A model generated the notes under the pieces. The model saw only the letters and a list, made by a program, of their open reading frames with translations. It did not search any database and was not told the DNA's origin. From Streptomyces sp. f51 (lineage in GTDB: Bacteria; Actinomycetota; Actinomycetes; Streptomycetales; Streptomycetaceae): a stretch of 64,000 bases of DNA. This document shows, in pieces, positions 18,256 through 26,973 of this stretch; the stretch's first letter is position 1; each line of letters starts with the position of its first letter. The stretch lies in contig NZ_CP149798.1 in NCBI RefSeq assembly GCF_037940415.1, forward strand, positions 1,732,501 through 1,796,500, read 5' to 3'. The translations under genes and the position numbers were made by a program.

Positions 18256-20334
18256 CTAGGGGTGTGCGGTGGTCTTCTCGGCCCGGTCCACCAGCCGGGA
18301 CAGCTCGACGCGGGAACGGACCCCCAGGGCGGCGAAGACATTGCGCAGGTGGTGGTCCACCGTGCGGGTGCTCACCGACAGGCGCAGCGCCACCTCACGG
18401 TTGGTGGCACCCTCCGCCACGCAACGGGCGATCCGCAGCTGCTGGGGCGTCAGAAGCGTGAGCGGGCCCGCCGGCCGACCGGCTCCCGCGTCCCCGGTGG
18501 CCCGCAGTTCGGCACTCGCCTGGGCGGCCCAGCCGAGTGCGCCGCCGCGCTCGAAGGACACCAGAGCGTCCCGCAGCCGGACACGGGCCTCACCGGGTCT
18601 GCGCCGCCGTCGCAGCCAGGCGCCGTAGAGGAGTTGGGTGCGGCCGCGCTCGAAGTCCCCCGCCGCTTCGTCGTGTCGGGCCAGCGCGGCGGCGAACAGC
18701 CGCTCGCATTCCTCCGGGACGGCACTCAACAGCGCCCGGCAGCGGGCCAGTTGGGCGGGAGCCTGAGGATCGGAGCCGCGCTCGGACCAGTGGGCGAACG
18801 CGTCCACCGCCGACCGGGCGGCCTCCGTCCGTCCCGTGCGGGCCGCAGCTTCCACGAAGCAGGGGACGGCGAGCATCCGGACCGCGAAGTGGCCTCGGCG
18901 CGGGCCGTCGGCGACCAGGGGCCCGAGCCGTGCCGCGGCCTCGGGGAGCCGGCCGCGGGCCAGGTCGGCGCGGGCCCGCGCCCACTGGGCCAGCGTGGCC
19001 GCCTGCGCGAGCCCATGGGCAGCGGCGACCCGTTCGGCCGCCGCCGCGTGTTCCGCGACGGCCTCCGGGGAACCCTCGACGGACGCGACGAGCGCGAGGA
19101 TCGCGTGGTGGTGCGCCGCGAGGTTGTCCTGGCCCGCGCCGAGTGCCGTCCGCAGGCCGTCCTCGGCGTGGGCACGGGCGCGGGCATGGCGGCCGGCGCG
19201 CAGTTCTCCGTAGGCCAGCCGTTCCAGTGCGAGGGCGACCAGGACGTACGGGCCCCGGGCCCTGGCGACGGCGAGGGCACGGGAGTTGGCGCGAGCGGCG
19301 GCGGTGAGGTCGCCGACGACCAGGGCGGCACCCCCGGCCCGCAGCAGGGTCTCCGGGGCGCAGGCCGCCGGCCCCGCCGCGGCCACCACCTCCCGTAACG
19401 GCGGCCGTCCGCTGTCCGGACGGCCGCGCATCACCGCGGACAGGCCCGTCCGGTACGCCGTGAGCAGGCGGTCGGACCCGGGCCGCGCCGGATCCGGGTC
19501 CAGTGCCTCCACGCAGGCCGCCGCGTCGCCCATGGCCCAGGACGCCTCCACGGCGGCGAGCCGGGCGGCCAGGGCGCGATGCGCGTCGGCGGGCGCCAGC
19601 AACTCGGCGGCCAGCAGCAGCACTTCGCGCGCGTCGGCCACCGGGCCGTCCTGGAGGGCGAGCAGCCCGCTCACCAACTGGGCGGCGCCGCGCACGGCGC
19701 CGCGCGGGGCCTCGTACCCGGCGCGCGCGATCAACTCCCGCGCGCGGTGCGGCAGTCCCGCCTGACGTGCCTGTTCGGCCGCCTCGACCAGGCGGGCGGC
19801 GCGCGGCCCCGCGTCGGCGGCGAGTTCGGCCGACCGCGCCCAGGCGGCCGAGCGCTCCGCGTGCGTCGCCGCGCCACCGGGCATCGCCGCCGCGGCGGCG
19901 AGCGCGTCGCCGAGGACGACGGCGGGGGCGACGGCCGCGGAAGCCCGGTGGAAGAGGACCGGCAGCGCCCGCGGGCCCCCTGCGTGGGCGTCGGCCAGCA
20001 GTCGGTGGGCGGCGCGGCGGCGGGCGGGCCCGGCGGTGTGGAGCGCGTGGGCGAGGCGGGGATCGGCGAGGTGGATACGGCCTTGGGCGAGGCGGAGCAG
20101 TCCCGCGGCCTCGGCGGCGTCGAGGGCACCCGCGCCGGCCCCGGCGGCCCCGAGAATCACGGCGGCGTCCACGCCGCCCCCCGTCGCATCCCGCTCCCGT
20201 TCGGCCGCGACGAGCAGGAGCAGATCCTCCACTCCCTGACCCGGCCCCGGCCCCCCGTCGCCGCGCACGCGCACGCCGGACGGCCCGGCGCCCCGCGCCG
20301 CACCGCCTTCCTCGTGTCCCGTCACGTCCGTCAC
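18256..20334 (-). CDS. LuxR-family regulator resembling a LAL without its ATPase domain
   Basis: About 692 aa from the GTG at 20334. The C-terminus is a LuxR/GerE HTH: LTPQQLRIARCVAEGATNRE then VALRLSVSTRTVDHHLRNVF. The rest is Ala/Arg-rich helical TPR-like sequence typical of the middle of large ATP-binding LuxR (LAL) regulators. The first 60 residues look like the end of the winged-helix region that normally follows the NTPase. No Walker A or B motif is present here or upstream, so the protein is a shortened LAL or a separate TPR-LuxR type. The start is uncertain: GTG at 20334 or 20325, neither with a Shine-Dalgarno. Confidence 0.78.
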   Translation of the reverse strand: MTDVTGHEEGGAARGAGPSGVRVRGDGGPGPGQGVEDLLLLVAAERERDATGGGVDAAVILGAAGAGAGALDAAEAAGLLRLAQGRIHLADPRLAHALHTAGPARRRAAHRLLADAHAGGPRALPVLFHRASAAVAPAVVLGDALAAAAAMPGGAATHAERSAAWARSAELAADAGPRAARLVEAAEQARQAGLPHRARELIARAGYEAPRGAVRGAAQLVSGLLALQDGPVADAREVLLLAAELLAPADAHRALAARLAAVEASWAMGDAAACVEALDPDPARPGSDRLLTAYRTGLSAVMRGRPDSGRPPLREVVAAAGPAACAPETLLRAGGAALVVGDLTAAARANSRALAVARARGPYVLVALALERLAYGELRAGRHARARAHAEDGLRTALGAGQDNLAAHHHAILALVASVEGSPEAVAEHAAAAERVAAAHGLAQAATLAQWARARADLARGRLPEAAARLGPLVADGPRRGHFAVRMLAVPCFVEAAARTGRTEAARSAVDAFAHWSERGSDPQAPAQLARCRALLSAVPEECERLFAAALARHDEAAGDFERGRTQLLYGAWLRRRRRPGEARVRLRDALVSFERGGALGWAAQASAELRATGDAGAGRPAGPLTLLTPQQLRIARCVAEGATNREVALRLSVSTRTVDHHLRNVFAALGVRSRVELSRLVDRAEKTTAHP

Positions 20335-20469
20335 GTTACGGCCGCGTAAACGGCCGCGGAAGCCCCGCGTTCGCCTGCCGGGCGGGCCCGGAAACCCCTT
20401 CCGACTTGGGCGGACGGGGTCCGGGCCGGGGCGGCGGCTGGGCAGGTTCCCAGGCCCGGCGGGCAAGGC

Positions 20470-20485
20470 TTGTGCGCGCGCACAA
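20470..20485. promoter_or_regulatory. Perfect 16-bp palindrome, possible operator
   Basis: TTGTGCGC followed by GCGCACAA is a perfect palindrome, 135 bp upstream of the LuxR-type gene start and 56 bp past the polyester hydrolase stop. It is separate from the terminator hairpin that follows and has the symmetry of a dimer-binding site. Confidence 0.4.
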
Positions 20486-20488
20486 CCA

Positions 20489-20526
20489 CACCGGCGTGTG
20501 CCCCTGGAGAGGCGCACACGCCGGTG
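20489..20526 (-). terminator. Terminator of the polyester hydrolase gene
   Basis: Arms CACCGGCGTGTGC (20489-20501) and GCACACGCCGGTG (20514-20526) form a perfect 13-bp stem with a 12-nt loop, 15 bp after the stop codon at 20541. Confidence 0.8.
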
Positions 20527-20540
20527 CGGTGCTGTGGGGA

Positions 20541-21527
20541 TCAGGAAGTGTGCGGGCAGTTGCCCCGGTACTGGGCGATCGTCGTCGACGCCTGCGGCAG
20601 CGGGCACAGGAACTGCTCGTAGCGGGTGTCGTTGTCGATGAACCGCTTCAGCCACGCGATGCTGTACTTCGCGATCGTCGTGTTCGAGCTGTTGGGCGTG
20701 AAGTGGGTGGCGCCCCTCAACTCCAGGTACGCCTTGTCGAGCGTGCTCGGCAGACTCGCGTAGAAGGGCTCGGAGTGCGTCGCGACCGGTGCGATCGTGT
20801 CACCGTCGGCGCCCACGATCAGCGTCGGCGTCTTGATCTCCGGCCAGGTGGTGTCCAGGTTCCAGGCGGTGAGCGGGATCGCTGCCTGGAGCGAGGGCCT
20901 GCTCTTCGCGGCCTCCAGCGTGCCGCCACCGCCCATCGAGTGGCCCATCACACCGAGCCGGCTGCTGTCGATCCTGGTCCGCACGGAACTGCTCTGGGTC
21001 AGGTAGTCGAGCGCGGCGAGCAGTTGCCTGCCCCGGCTGTCGGGCTGGTCGAGGGTGGTGAGGGTGTCGATGGTGAACACCACGAACCCCTGGGAGGCGA
21101 GCCGGGGCCCGAGCCAGGCGATGGACGACTGGTAGGCGGTGTACCCGGGGGCGATGGCGACCGCGCCGAAGGTGCCGTCGGCGGTCGAGGTCGGGTAGTA
21201 GACGGTGCCGCCGCCGAAGCCGCTCACGGACAGGGCGGAGACGGTGGTCGTGGAGACGGCGTAGGGCCCTGTGACCGCTTCGATGCTCGCGTTGCTGGGG
21301 GCGGGACCGCGCTCGTACGGGTTCGTGGCGGCCTGTGCCGAGACGGTCCGCGCTCCGGCGACGGCCTGCGCCCCGGTGGCCTGCGCGGCGACGAGGCCGC
21401 CCGCGGCCAGGAGCACCGCGAGGCCGGCCCGCACCAGACGGCTCGTGAGCCGGTGCGGTCGGCGGGGTGACGGTTCGGGCCCGCCGGGTGCGGCGGGGAC
21501 TGAGCGGTTCGGCTGGTGCACGGTCAC
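20541..21527 (-). CDS. Secreted cutinase/PETase-type polyester hydrolase
   Basis: A 328-aa secreted alpha/beta hydrolase. A Sec-type signal (basic stretch to about residue 33, hydrophobic core 34-50) precedes the mature enzyme, which starts near TNPYERGP. It matches leaf-compost cutinase and bacterial cutinases along its length: the oxyanion region PGYTA (Tyr129), GHSMGGGG with nucleophile Ser197, the GADGDTIAP loop with Asp243, and ATHFTPNS with His275. Trp222 corresponds to the substrate-clamp Trp, and Cys308/Cys324 fit the C-terminal disulfide. Natural substrates would be cutin-like polyesters or lipids. The GTG at 21527 follows GAGAGGA by about 11 bp. A strong terminator follows. Confidence 0.92.
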   Translation of the reverse strand: MTVHQPNRSVPAAPGGPEPSPRRPHRLTSRLVRAGLAVLLAAGGLVAAQATGAQAVAGARTVSAQAATNPYERGPAPSNASIEAVTGPYAVSTTTVSALSVSGFGGGTVYYPTSTADGTFGAVAIAPGYTAYQSSIAWLGPRLASQGFVVFTIDTLTTLDQPDSRGRQLLAALDYLTQSSSVRTRIDSSRLGVMGHSMGGGGTLEAAKSRPSLQAAIPLTAWNLDTTWPEIKTPTLIVGADGDTIAPVATHSEPFYASLPSTLDKAYLELRGATHFTPNSSNTTIAKYSIAWLKRFIDNDTRYEQFLCPLPQASTTIAQYRGNCPHTS

Positions 21528-22530
21528 GATGGGTGCGTCCTCTCGGTGAGGGAGGACGGACCCGCGCCGGGGCCGGGGCGCCGCACCGGCACGGGGTACC
21601 GGAGGCGCGCCACGGAACGGCGGGGGGCCGTCTCGATGGTTGCGGTGGCCACTGTCCGCCCCCGACCGGCCCCGTACATCGGCAGAATCACCGGCCGTCC
21701 GTGCCGCCTCGACCACTCCCCCGGCTCCGGGCCGGGCCCACAGCCCACTCCCCCCGACCCCTGGGGCCGGTTTCTACAGCCCGACGCCGAACGCCCCTGA
21801 GGCCGGGCCACGCCCCTCCCGGAACACGACCACGGCCCGGGACCGGCAGCGTCAACTGCCGTTCCCGGGCCGGCCCATGAGCCGTACGCGCCCGAGAAGC
21901 CCACCCACCGGAGGCCGCCGCGAAGCCCAGCGGTACGAAGACCGCCGCGGCGAAGACCCCGCAGCCGAGGCCGCCGACGCACAGCCGGGCGGCGCGACGG
22001 CTGGCGGGGCACGACGGCCGCCGGCGCCGAGGCTTCCGGCGCGGCGAAGGCCATCGGCGCCCAAGGCCCCCAGCGTGCAGGCCACGACTGCGAAGGCCAC
22101 CGGCACGAAGACCGCCGCGGCGAAGACCCCCAACGTGCGGGCCATCGCGGCGAAGACCGCCAGCGTGTGGGCCATCGCTGCGAAGGCCGCCGGCACGATG
22201 GCCGGCGGCGCCAAGGCTTCCGGCGCGAAGATCGCCGCGGCGAACACCCCCAGCGTGCGGGCCATCGCGGCGAAGACCGCCAGCGTGTGGGCCATCGCTG
22301 CGAAGGCCGCCGGCACGATGGCCGGCGGCGCCAAGGCTTCCGGCGCGAAGATCGCCGCGGCGAACACCCCCAGCGTGCGGGCCATCGCGGCGAAGACCGC
22401 CAGCGTGTGGGCCATCGCTGCGAAGGCCGCCGGCACGATGGCCGGCGGCGCGACCGTCGGCGACGCCAAGGGTTTCTGCGTAACGGCCCCGGCGCCGGGG
22501 CTCCCCGCGTGAGGCCCCCGGCCAGAATCC
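21528..22530. other. 1-kb repeat-rich region of uncertain coding status
   Basis: Between the hydrolase start and the hisF stop. The right half carries a 120-bp tandem repeat (listed separately) and degraded copies upstream (21935-21960 and 22105-22140). A plus-strand frame ending at 22512 would encode Ala/Lys-rich 40-residue repeats such as AIAAKTASVWAIAAKAAG with high third-position GC. A minus-strand frame would encode Ala-rich hydrophobic repeats such as FAAMAHTLAVFAAMARTLG. The upstream degraded copy is in a different plus-strand frame, and neither frame has a clear start or Shine-Dalgarno. I cannot decide whether either is a gene. The left half (21528-21900) shows nothing recognisable except the hydrolase leader. 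Confidence 0.45.
22141..22451. repeat. 120-bp tandem repeat, about 2.6 copies
   Basis: Units start at 22141, 22261 and 22381. The first two are identical over all 120 bp, and the third matches for 71 bp before diverging at 22452. The unit is a multiple of three, so any frame across it gives a 40-residue repeat. Perfect identity points to recent duplication or gene conversion. Two diverged half-units lie just upstream. Confidence 0.95.
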
Positions 22531-23286
22531 TCAGCGGACGGCGTGTCCCGCCTCGCGCAGGGTCTGCTTGACCTCGCCGATCCGGAGGTCGCCGAAGTGG
22601 AAGACCGAGGCGGCGAGCACCGCGTCGGCGCCCGCCTCGACGGCCGGCGGGAAGTGGTCGAGCCGGCCCGCGCCGCCGCTGGCGATCAGCGGAACGGTGA
22701 CGTGCTTGCGTACGGCCTCGATCATCTCGATGTCGTAGCCGTCCTTCGTGCCGTCGGCGTCCATCGAGTTGAGCAGGATCTCGCCCGCGCCCAGCTCGGC
22801 GGCCCGGTGCGCCCACTCGACGGCGTCGATGCCGGTGCCCTGACGGCCGCCGTGGGTGGTCACCTCGAAGGAGCCGTCTCCGGTCCTGCGCGCGTCGACC
22901 GACAGCACGAGCACCTGCCGCCCGAACCGCTCCGCGATCTCCCGGATGAGATCGGGCCGGGCGATGGCGGCCGTGTTGACGCCGACCTTGTCGGCACCGG
23001 CCCGCAGCAGCCTGTCGACGTCCTCGGCGGTGCGGACACCGCCGCCGACCGTCAGCGGGATGAAGACCTGCTCGGCCGTGCGGCGCACCACGTCGTACGT
23101 GGTCTCACGGTTCCCCGAGGACGCGGTGATGTCCAGGAACGTGAGCTCGTCGGCACCCTCGGCGTCGTACACCTTGGCCATCTCGACGGGGTCGCCCGCG
23201 TCGCGCAGGTTCTGGAAGTTGACGCCCTTGACGACCCGGCCGTTGTCCACGTCCAGGCAGGGAATCACTCGGACCGCCAGGGTCAT
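22531..23286 (-). CDS. hisF: Imidazole glycerol phosphate synthase cyclase subunit
   Basis: A 251-aa (beta/alpha)8 barrel that, with HisH, makes imidazole glycerol phosphate and AICAR from PRFAR. Catalytic Asp12 lies in [14 protein letters not shown] and the second Asp in VLSVDARR. The phosphate loops TVGGGVR and ASGGAG are present. The ATG overlaps the upstream RidA stop as ATGA. It is the last gene of the his operon. Confidence 0.97.
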   Translation of the reverse strand: MTLAVRVIPCLDVDNGRVVKGVNFQNLRDAGDPVEMAKVYDAEGADELTFLDITASSGNRETTYDVVRRTAEQVFIPLTVGGGVRTAEDVDRLLRAGADKVGVNTAAIARPDLIREIAERFGRQVLVLSVDARRTGDGSFEVTTHGGRQGTGIDAVEWAHRAAELGAGEILLNSMDADGTKDGYDIEMIEAVRKHVTVPLIASGGAGRLDHFPPAVEAGADAVLAASVFHFGDLRIGEVKQTLREAGHAVR

Positions 23287-23729
23287 GACTGCGTTTCTCC
23301 CTGTTCTGAGAGGTCCTCGCCGGACCGTTCTGCGGGGTGTGGGCCGGAACGGAACGCCTCCACCTCGACCTCGACCACCAGCCGCGAGTCCACCAGACCC
23401 GCGACGATGACCATGGACGCGGCGGGGCGGACGGAGTCGAAGAGCGTCTTGTGGGCGCGGCCGACGGCCTCCACGTCCCGGGCGTGGGTGATGTACATCC
23501 GCGTACGGACGACGTCGTCACGGCCGAGGCCGAGCTCCTCCAGCGCCGCGAACGCGACGCGGAAGGAGTTGACCGCCTGCTCGTACGGGTCGCCCTCGGC
23601 GATCTCGCCGTCGACGACGGAGGTGCAGCCGGACACCAGCACCAGGCCGTTCGGCAGCTCGACCGCGCGGGAGTAGCCGAAGACGTCCTCCCAGGGCGCC
23701 CCGGTCGTCACGCGCCGTACGGCGCTCAC
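23283..23729 (-). CDS. RidA/YjgF-family protein inside the his operon
   Basis: A 148-aa protein of the RidA/YER057c/UK114 family, ending in the family-typical VEVEVEAFR. The Arg that binds the 2-aminoacrylate carboxylate in RidA fits [10 protein letters not shown]. The family hydrolyses reactive enamine/imine intermediates made by PLP enzymes. The gene overlaps both neighbours by 4 bp (GTGA with hisA, ATGA with hisF), so it is translated with them. A role in protecting the pathway or in a specific imine step is inferred only. The last 20 residues or so are an acidic, non-conserved tail. Confidence 0.88.
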   Translation of the reverse strand: MSAVRRVTTGAPWEDVFGYSRAVELPNGLVLVSGCTSVVDGEIAEGDPYEQAVNSFRVAFAALEELGLGRDDVVRTRMYITHARDVEAVGRAHKTLFDSVRPAASMVIVAGLVDSRLVVEVEVEAFRSGPHPAERSGEDLSEQGETQS

Positions 23730-24451
23730 CTGGCTACCGCCGCCAGGGCCTCTTCGAGGGTGAACGCCTTGGCGTACAGGGCCTTGCCGACGATCGAGCC
23801 CTCGACGCCGAGCGGCACGAGTTCGGCGATGGCCCGCAGGTCGTCCAGCGAGGACACCCCGCCGGAGGCGACCACCGGGCGGTCGGTCGCCGCGCACACG
23901 CCCCGCAGCAGTTCCAGGTTCGGGCCCTGGAGCGTGCCGTCCTTGGCGATGTCGGTCACCACGTAGCGGGCGCAGCCCTCGGAGTCGAGGCGCGCCAGCG
24001 TCTCGTAGAGGTCGCCGCCGTCGCGGGTCCAGCCGCGGCCGCGCAGGGTCGTGCCGCGGACGTCGAGGCCGACGGCGATCTTGTCGCCGTGCTCGGCGAT
24101 GACCTTGGCGACCCAGTCGGGGGTCTCCAGGGCGGCGGTGCCGAGGTTGACGCGGGTGCAGCCGGTGGCGAGCGCGGCGGCGAGGGTGTCGTCGTCGCGG
24201 ATGCCGCCGGACAGCTCGACCTTGATGTCCATCGCCCCGGTGACCTCGGCGATCAGCGCGCGGTTGTCGCCGGTGCCGAACGCGGCGTCCAGGTCGACCA
24301 GGTGCAGCCACTCGGCGCCGGCGCTCTGCCAGGCCAGGGCGGCCTCCAGCGGGGAGCCGTAGGAGGTCTCGGTCCCGGACTCGCCGTGCACGAGGCGGAC
24401 GGCCTGCGCGTCGCGGACGTCGACGGCGGGGAGGAGTTCGAGCTTGCTCAC
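23726..24451 (-). CDS. priA: Bifunctional HisA/TrpF isomerase PriA
   Basis: A 241-aa TIM barrel that isomerises ProFAR in histidine synthesis. In actinobacteria the same enzyme also isomerises phosphoribosyl anthranilate (TrpF) for tryptophan. Asp11 (LLPAVD) and Asp130 (AVGLDVRG) are the two catalytic acids, and Arg19 (AVRL), used with the Trp substrate in PriA, is present. No trpF is found in the window. GTGA overlaps link it to hisH upstream and ridA downstream. Confidence 0.95.
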   Translation of the reverse strand: MSKLELLPAVDVRDAQAVRLVHGESGTETSYGSPLEAALAWQSAGAEWLHLVDLDAAFGTGDNRALIAEVTGAMDIKVELSGGIRDDDTLAAALATGCTRVNLGTAALETPDWVAKVIAEHGDKIAVGLDVRGTTLRGRGWTRDGGDLYETLARLDSEGCARYVVTDIAKDGTLQGPNLELLRGVCAATDRPVVASGGVSSLDDLRAIAELVPLGVEGSIVGKALYAKAFTLEEALAAVAR

Positions 24452-25089
24452 AGTGTTCCGATCCAGTTGGTGAGGAGCTGGGCTCCGGCGTCGCCGGACT
24501 TCTCGGGGTGGAACTGGGTGGCCCACAGGGCGCCGTTCTCGACGGCGGCCACGAAGGGCTTGCCGTGCGTGGACCAGGTCACCAGGGGGGCGCGCAGCAG
24601 CGGGTTGCCGACCTCCAGCGACCAGTCGTGGACGGCGTAGGAGTGCACGAAGTAGAAGCGCGCGTCGGCGTCGAGGCCGGCGAAGGCCTGTGAGCCCTCC
24701 GGGGTGTCGACCGTGTTCCAGCCCATGTGGGGCACGACGTCGGCCTCCAGGGGGCCCACCGTGCCCGGCCACTCGTCGAGGCCCTCGGTCTCCACGCCGT
24801 GCTCGATGCCGCGGGTGAAGAGGATCTGCATGCCCACGCAGATGCCCATGACGGGGCGTCCGCCGGACAGTCGGCGCCCGATGATCCAGTCGCCGCGCGC
24901 CTCCTTGAGGCCCTGCATGCAGGCGGCGAAGGCGCCGACGCCCGGTACGAGCAGGCCGTCGGCGTTCATCGCGGTGTCGAAGTCACGGGTGATCTCGACG
25001 TCGGCGCCCGCGCGGGCGAGGGCGCGCTCGGCGGACCGTACGTTCCCGAAGCCGTAGTCGAAGACGACGACCTTCCTGGAAGGGCTCAA
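24448..25089 (-). CDS. hisH: Imidazole glycerol phosphate synthase glutaminase subunit
   Basis: A 213-aa class I glutamine amidotransferase that feeds ammonia to HisF. The nucleophile Cys is in [10 protein letters not shown], and the His-Glu pair is in TQFHPEKSG. The start is set at a TTG (25089): GGAGG ends 7 bp upstream, and the TTG overlaps the stop of the small membrane-protein gene as TTGA. A GTG two codons further upstream has no space for a ribosome site. All other his junctions here are also 4-bp overlaps, which supports this choice. Confidence 0.95.
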   Translation of the reverse strand: MSPSRKVVVFDYGFGNVRSAERALARAGADVEITRDFDTAMNADGLLVPGVGAFAACMQGLKEARGDWIIGRRLSGGRPVMGICVGMQILFTRGIEHGVETEGLDEWPGTVGPLEADVVPHMGWNTVDTPEGSQAFAGLDADARFYFVHSYAVHDWSLEVGNPLLRAPLVTWSTHGKPFVAAVENGALWATQFHPEKSGDAGAQLLTNWIGTL

Positions 25090-25250
25090 CTCCACACCTC
25101 CAGCCGCATGACGCCCGCGACGAGACACATCGCGGCGCCGATGGAGAGCAGCACGACGAGGCTCTTGGGCATGTCCTGCTTGACGAAGGAGTAGATCCCT
25201 CCGGCGAGGAAGAGACCGACGACGATGAGAATGCTGGAAAGGCCTGTCAC
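25086..25250 (-). CDS. 54-aa membrane protein embedded in the his operon
   Basis: A short open frame from a GTG at 25250 to a TGA at 25086-25088. The product has two hydrophobic segments (about residues 4-21, [17 protein letters not shown], and 31-48, [18 protein letters not shown]) separated by VKQDMPK. It overlaps hisB as GTGA and hisH as TTGA, the same coupling as every other junction in the operon, so it is very likely real and co-translated. I do not recognise a family or function. The cytosolic his enzymes have no evident need for a membrane partner. Confidence 0.8.
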   Translation of the reverse strand: MTGLSSILIVVGLFLAGGIYSFVKQDMPKSLVVLLSIGAAMCLVAGVMRLEVWS

Positions 25251-25840
25251 AGTGCGCCCTTAGTGGAGGGGAGGATGCCGGCTGCGCGCGGGTCGCGCTC
25301 GGAGGCGTAACGCAGGGCCCGGGCCAGCGCCTTGAACTGGCACTCCACGATGTGGTGCGCGTTGCGTCCGTAGGGGACGTGCACGTGCAGGGCGATCTGG
25401 GCCTGGGCGACGAAGGACTCCAGGATGTGCCGGGTCATCGTCGTGTCGTACTCGCCGATCATCGGCGCCATGTTCTCGGGCTCGGTGTGCACGAGGTACG
25501 GGCGGCCGGACAGGTCGACGGTCACCTGGGCGAGGGACTCGTCCAGCGGGACGGTGCAGTTGCCGAAGCGGTAGATGCCGACCTTGTCGCCGAGCGCCTG
25601 CTTGAAGGCGGCGCCGAGGGCGAGGGCGGTGTCCTCGATGGTGTGGTGCGAGTCGATGTGCAGGTCGCCCTCGGTCTTCACGGTGAGGTCGAACAGACCG
25701 TGCCGGCCGAGCTGGTCGAGCATGTGGTCGTAGAAGCCGACGCCGGTGGCCACGTCGACCTTGCCGGAGCCGTCGAGGTCGATCTCGACGAGGACCGACG
25801 TCTCCTTCGTCACCCGCTCCACGCGTCCTACGCGGTTCAT
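25247..25840 (-). CDS. hisB: Imidazoleglycerol-phosphate dehydratase
   Basis: A 197-aa Mn2+ enzyme for the seventh histidine step. It is the monofunctional type, without the phosphatase domain of E. coli HisB. The metal-binding motifs [14 protein letters not shown] and, nearer the end, [16 protein letters not shown] are intact, as is [14 protein letters not shown] near residue 40. The ATG overlaps the hisC stop (ATGA). Confidence 0.97.
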   Translation of the reverse strand: MNRVGRVERVTKETSVLVEIDLDGSGKVDVATGVGFYDHMLDQLGRHGLFDLTVKTEGDLHIDSHHTIEDTALALGAAFKQALGDKVGIYRFGNCTVPLDESLAQVTVDLSGRPYLVHTEPENMAPMIGEYDTTMTRHILESFVAQAQIALHVHVPYGRNAHHIVECQFKALARALRYASERDPRAAGILPSTKGAL

Positions 25841-26973
25841 GCGCTCTGCTCCTTCGGGGATGTGGGGTTCTCCCCCACAGAGCCCAGTAGTTCACGTACC
25901 GCGTCGAGGAACGCGTCGTTTTCCTTCGGGGTTCCGGCGGAGACCCGTAGCCACCCCGGGACGCCGTTGTCCCGGACCAGGACGCCCCGGTCGAGGATCC
26001 TGCGCCATGCCTCGTGGGAGTCGGCGAACCGGCCGAACTGCACGAAGTTCGCGTCCGACTCGGTCACCTCGCAGCCCATCGCGCGCAGTTCGGTGACCAG
26101 CCGGTCCCGTTCGGCCTTCAGCTGCTCCACGTAGCCGAGCAGGGTGTCGGTGTGCTCCAGGGCGGCCAGCGCGGTCGCCTGGGTCACGGCCGACAGGTGG
26201 TACGGCAGCCGGACGAGCTGGACGGCGTCCACGACCGCGGGGTCGGCGGCGAGGTAGCCGAGGCGCAGCCCGGCCGCGCCGAAGGCCTTCGACATCGTCC
26301 GGGAGACGACGAGATTCGGCCTTCCTTGGAGCAGGGGCAGCAGCGAGTCGCCGTGGCTGAACTCGATGTAGGCCTCGTCGACCACGACCATGGACGGCTT
26401 CGCCGCCTGCGCGGCCTCGTAGAGCGCGAGGACCGTCTCCGGCGGGACCGCGTTGCCCGTGGGGTTGTTGGGGGTGGTGACGAAGACGACGTCCGGGCGG
26501 TGCTCGGCGATCGCCCGCTCGGCGGCGGCGAGGTCGATCGTGAAGTCCTCGTTGCGGGGGCCCGAGATCCAGGCCGTGCCCGTGCCGCGCGCGATGAGCG
26601 CGTGCATCGAGTACGAGGGCTCGAAGCCGATCGCGCTGCGGCCGGGGCCGCCGAAGGTCTGGAGCAGCTGCTGGATGACCTCGTTGGAGCCGTTGGCGGC
26701 CCAGACGTTCTCGGCGGCCACCGCGTGCCCGCCGGTCTTCGTCAGATAGGCGGCCAGCTCGGTGCGCAGTTCCACCGCGTCACGGTCGGGGTAGCGGTTG
26801 AGGCCGCGGGCGGCCTCGCGGACCCGCTCGGCGATCCGCTCCACGAGCGGCTCGGGCAGCGGGTACGGGTTCTCGTTGGTGTTCAGACGTACGGGGACGT
26901 CGAGCTGAGGGGCGCCGTAGGGGGTCTTGCCGCGCAGTTCGTCCCGTACGGGGAGATCGTCGATGCCTGTCAC
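25837..26973 (-). CDS. hisC: Histidinol-phosphate aminotransferase
   Basis: A 378-aa fold-type I PLP aminotransferase that converts imidazole acetol phosphate to histidinol phosphate. It shows [28 protein letters not shown] and the PLP lysine in [18 protein letters not shown], with the substrate Arg in [10 protein letters not shown]. The GTG at 26973 overlaps the hisD stop as GTGA; hisB follows with ATGA. Confidence 0.97.
   Translation of the reverse strand: MTGIDDLPVRDELRGKTPYGAPQLDVPVRLNTNENPYPLPEPLVERIAERVREAARGLNRYPDRDAVELRTELAAYLTKTGGHAVAAENVWAANGSNEVIQQLLQTFGGPGRSAIGFEPSYSMHALIARGTGTAWISGPRNEDFTIDLAAAERAIAEHRPDVVFVTTPNNPTGNAVPPETVLALYEAAQAAKPSMVVVDEAYIEFSHGDSLLPLLQGRPNLVVSRTMSKAFGAAGLRLGYLAADPAVVDAVQLVRLPYHLSAVTQATALAALEHTDTLLGYVEQLKAERDRLVTELRAMGCEVTESDANFVQFGRFADSHEAWRRILDRGVLVRDNGVPGWLRVSAGTPKENDAFLDAVRELLGSVGENPTSPKEQSA

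Noticed and set aside
22141..22451. CRISPR-like array
   Set aside because: The repeats are directly adjacent 120-bp units with no unique spacers.
24736..25128. Longer HisH starting upstream at 25128 or at the GTG at 25095
   Set aside because: Those starts would add residues read from the small membrane-protein gene and have no usable Shine-Dalgarno spacing.
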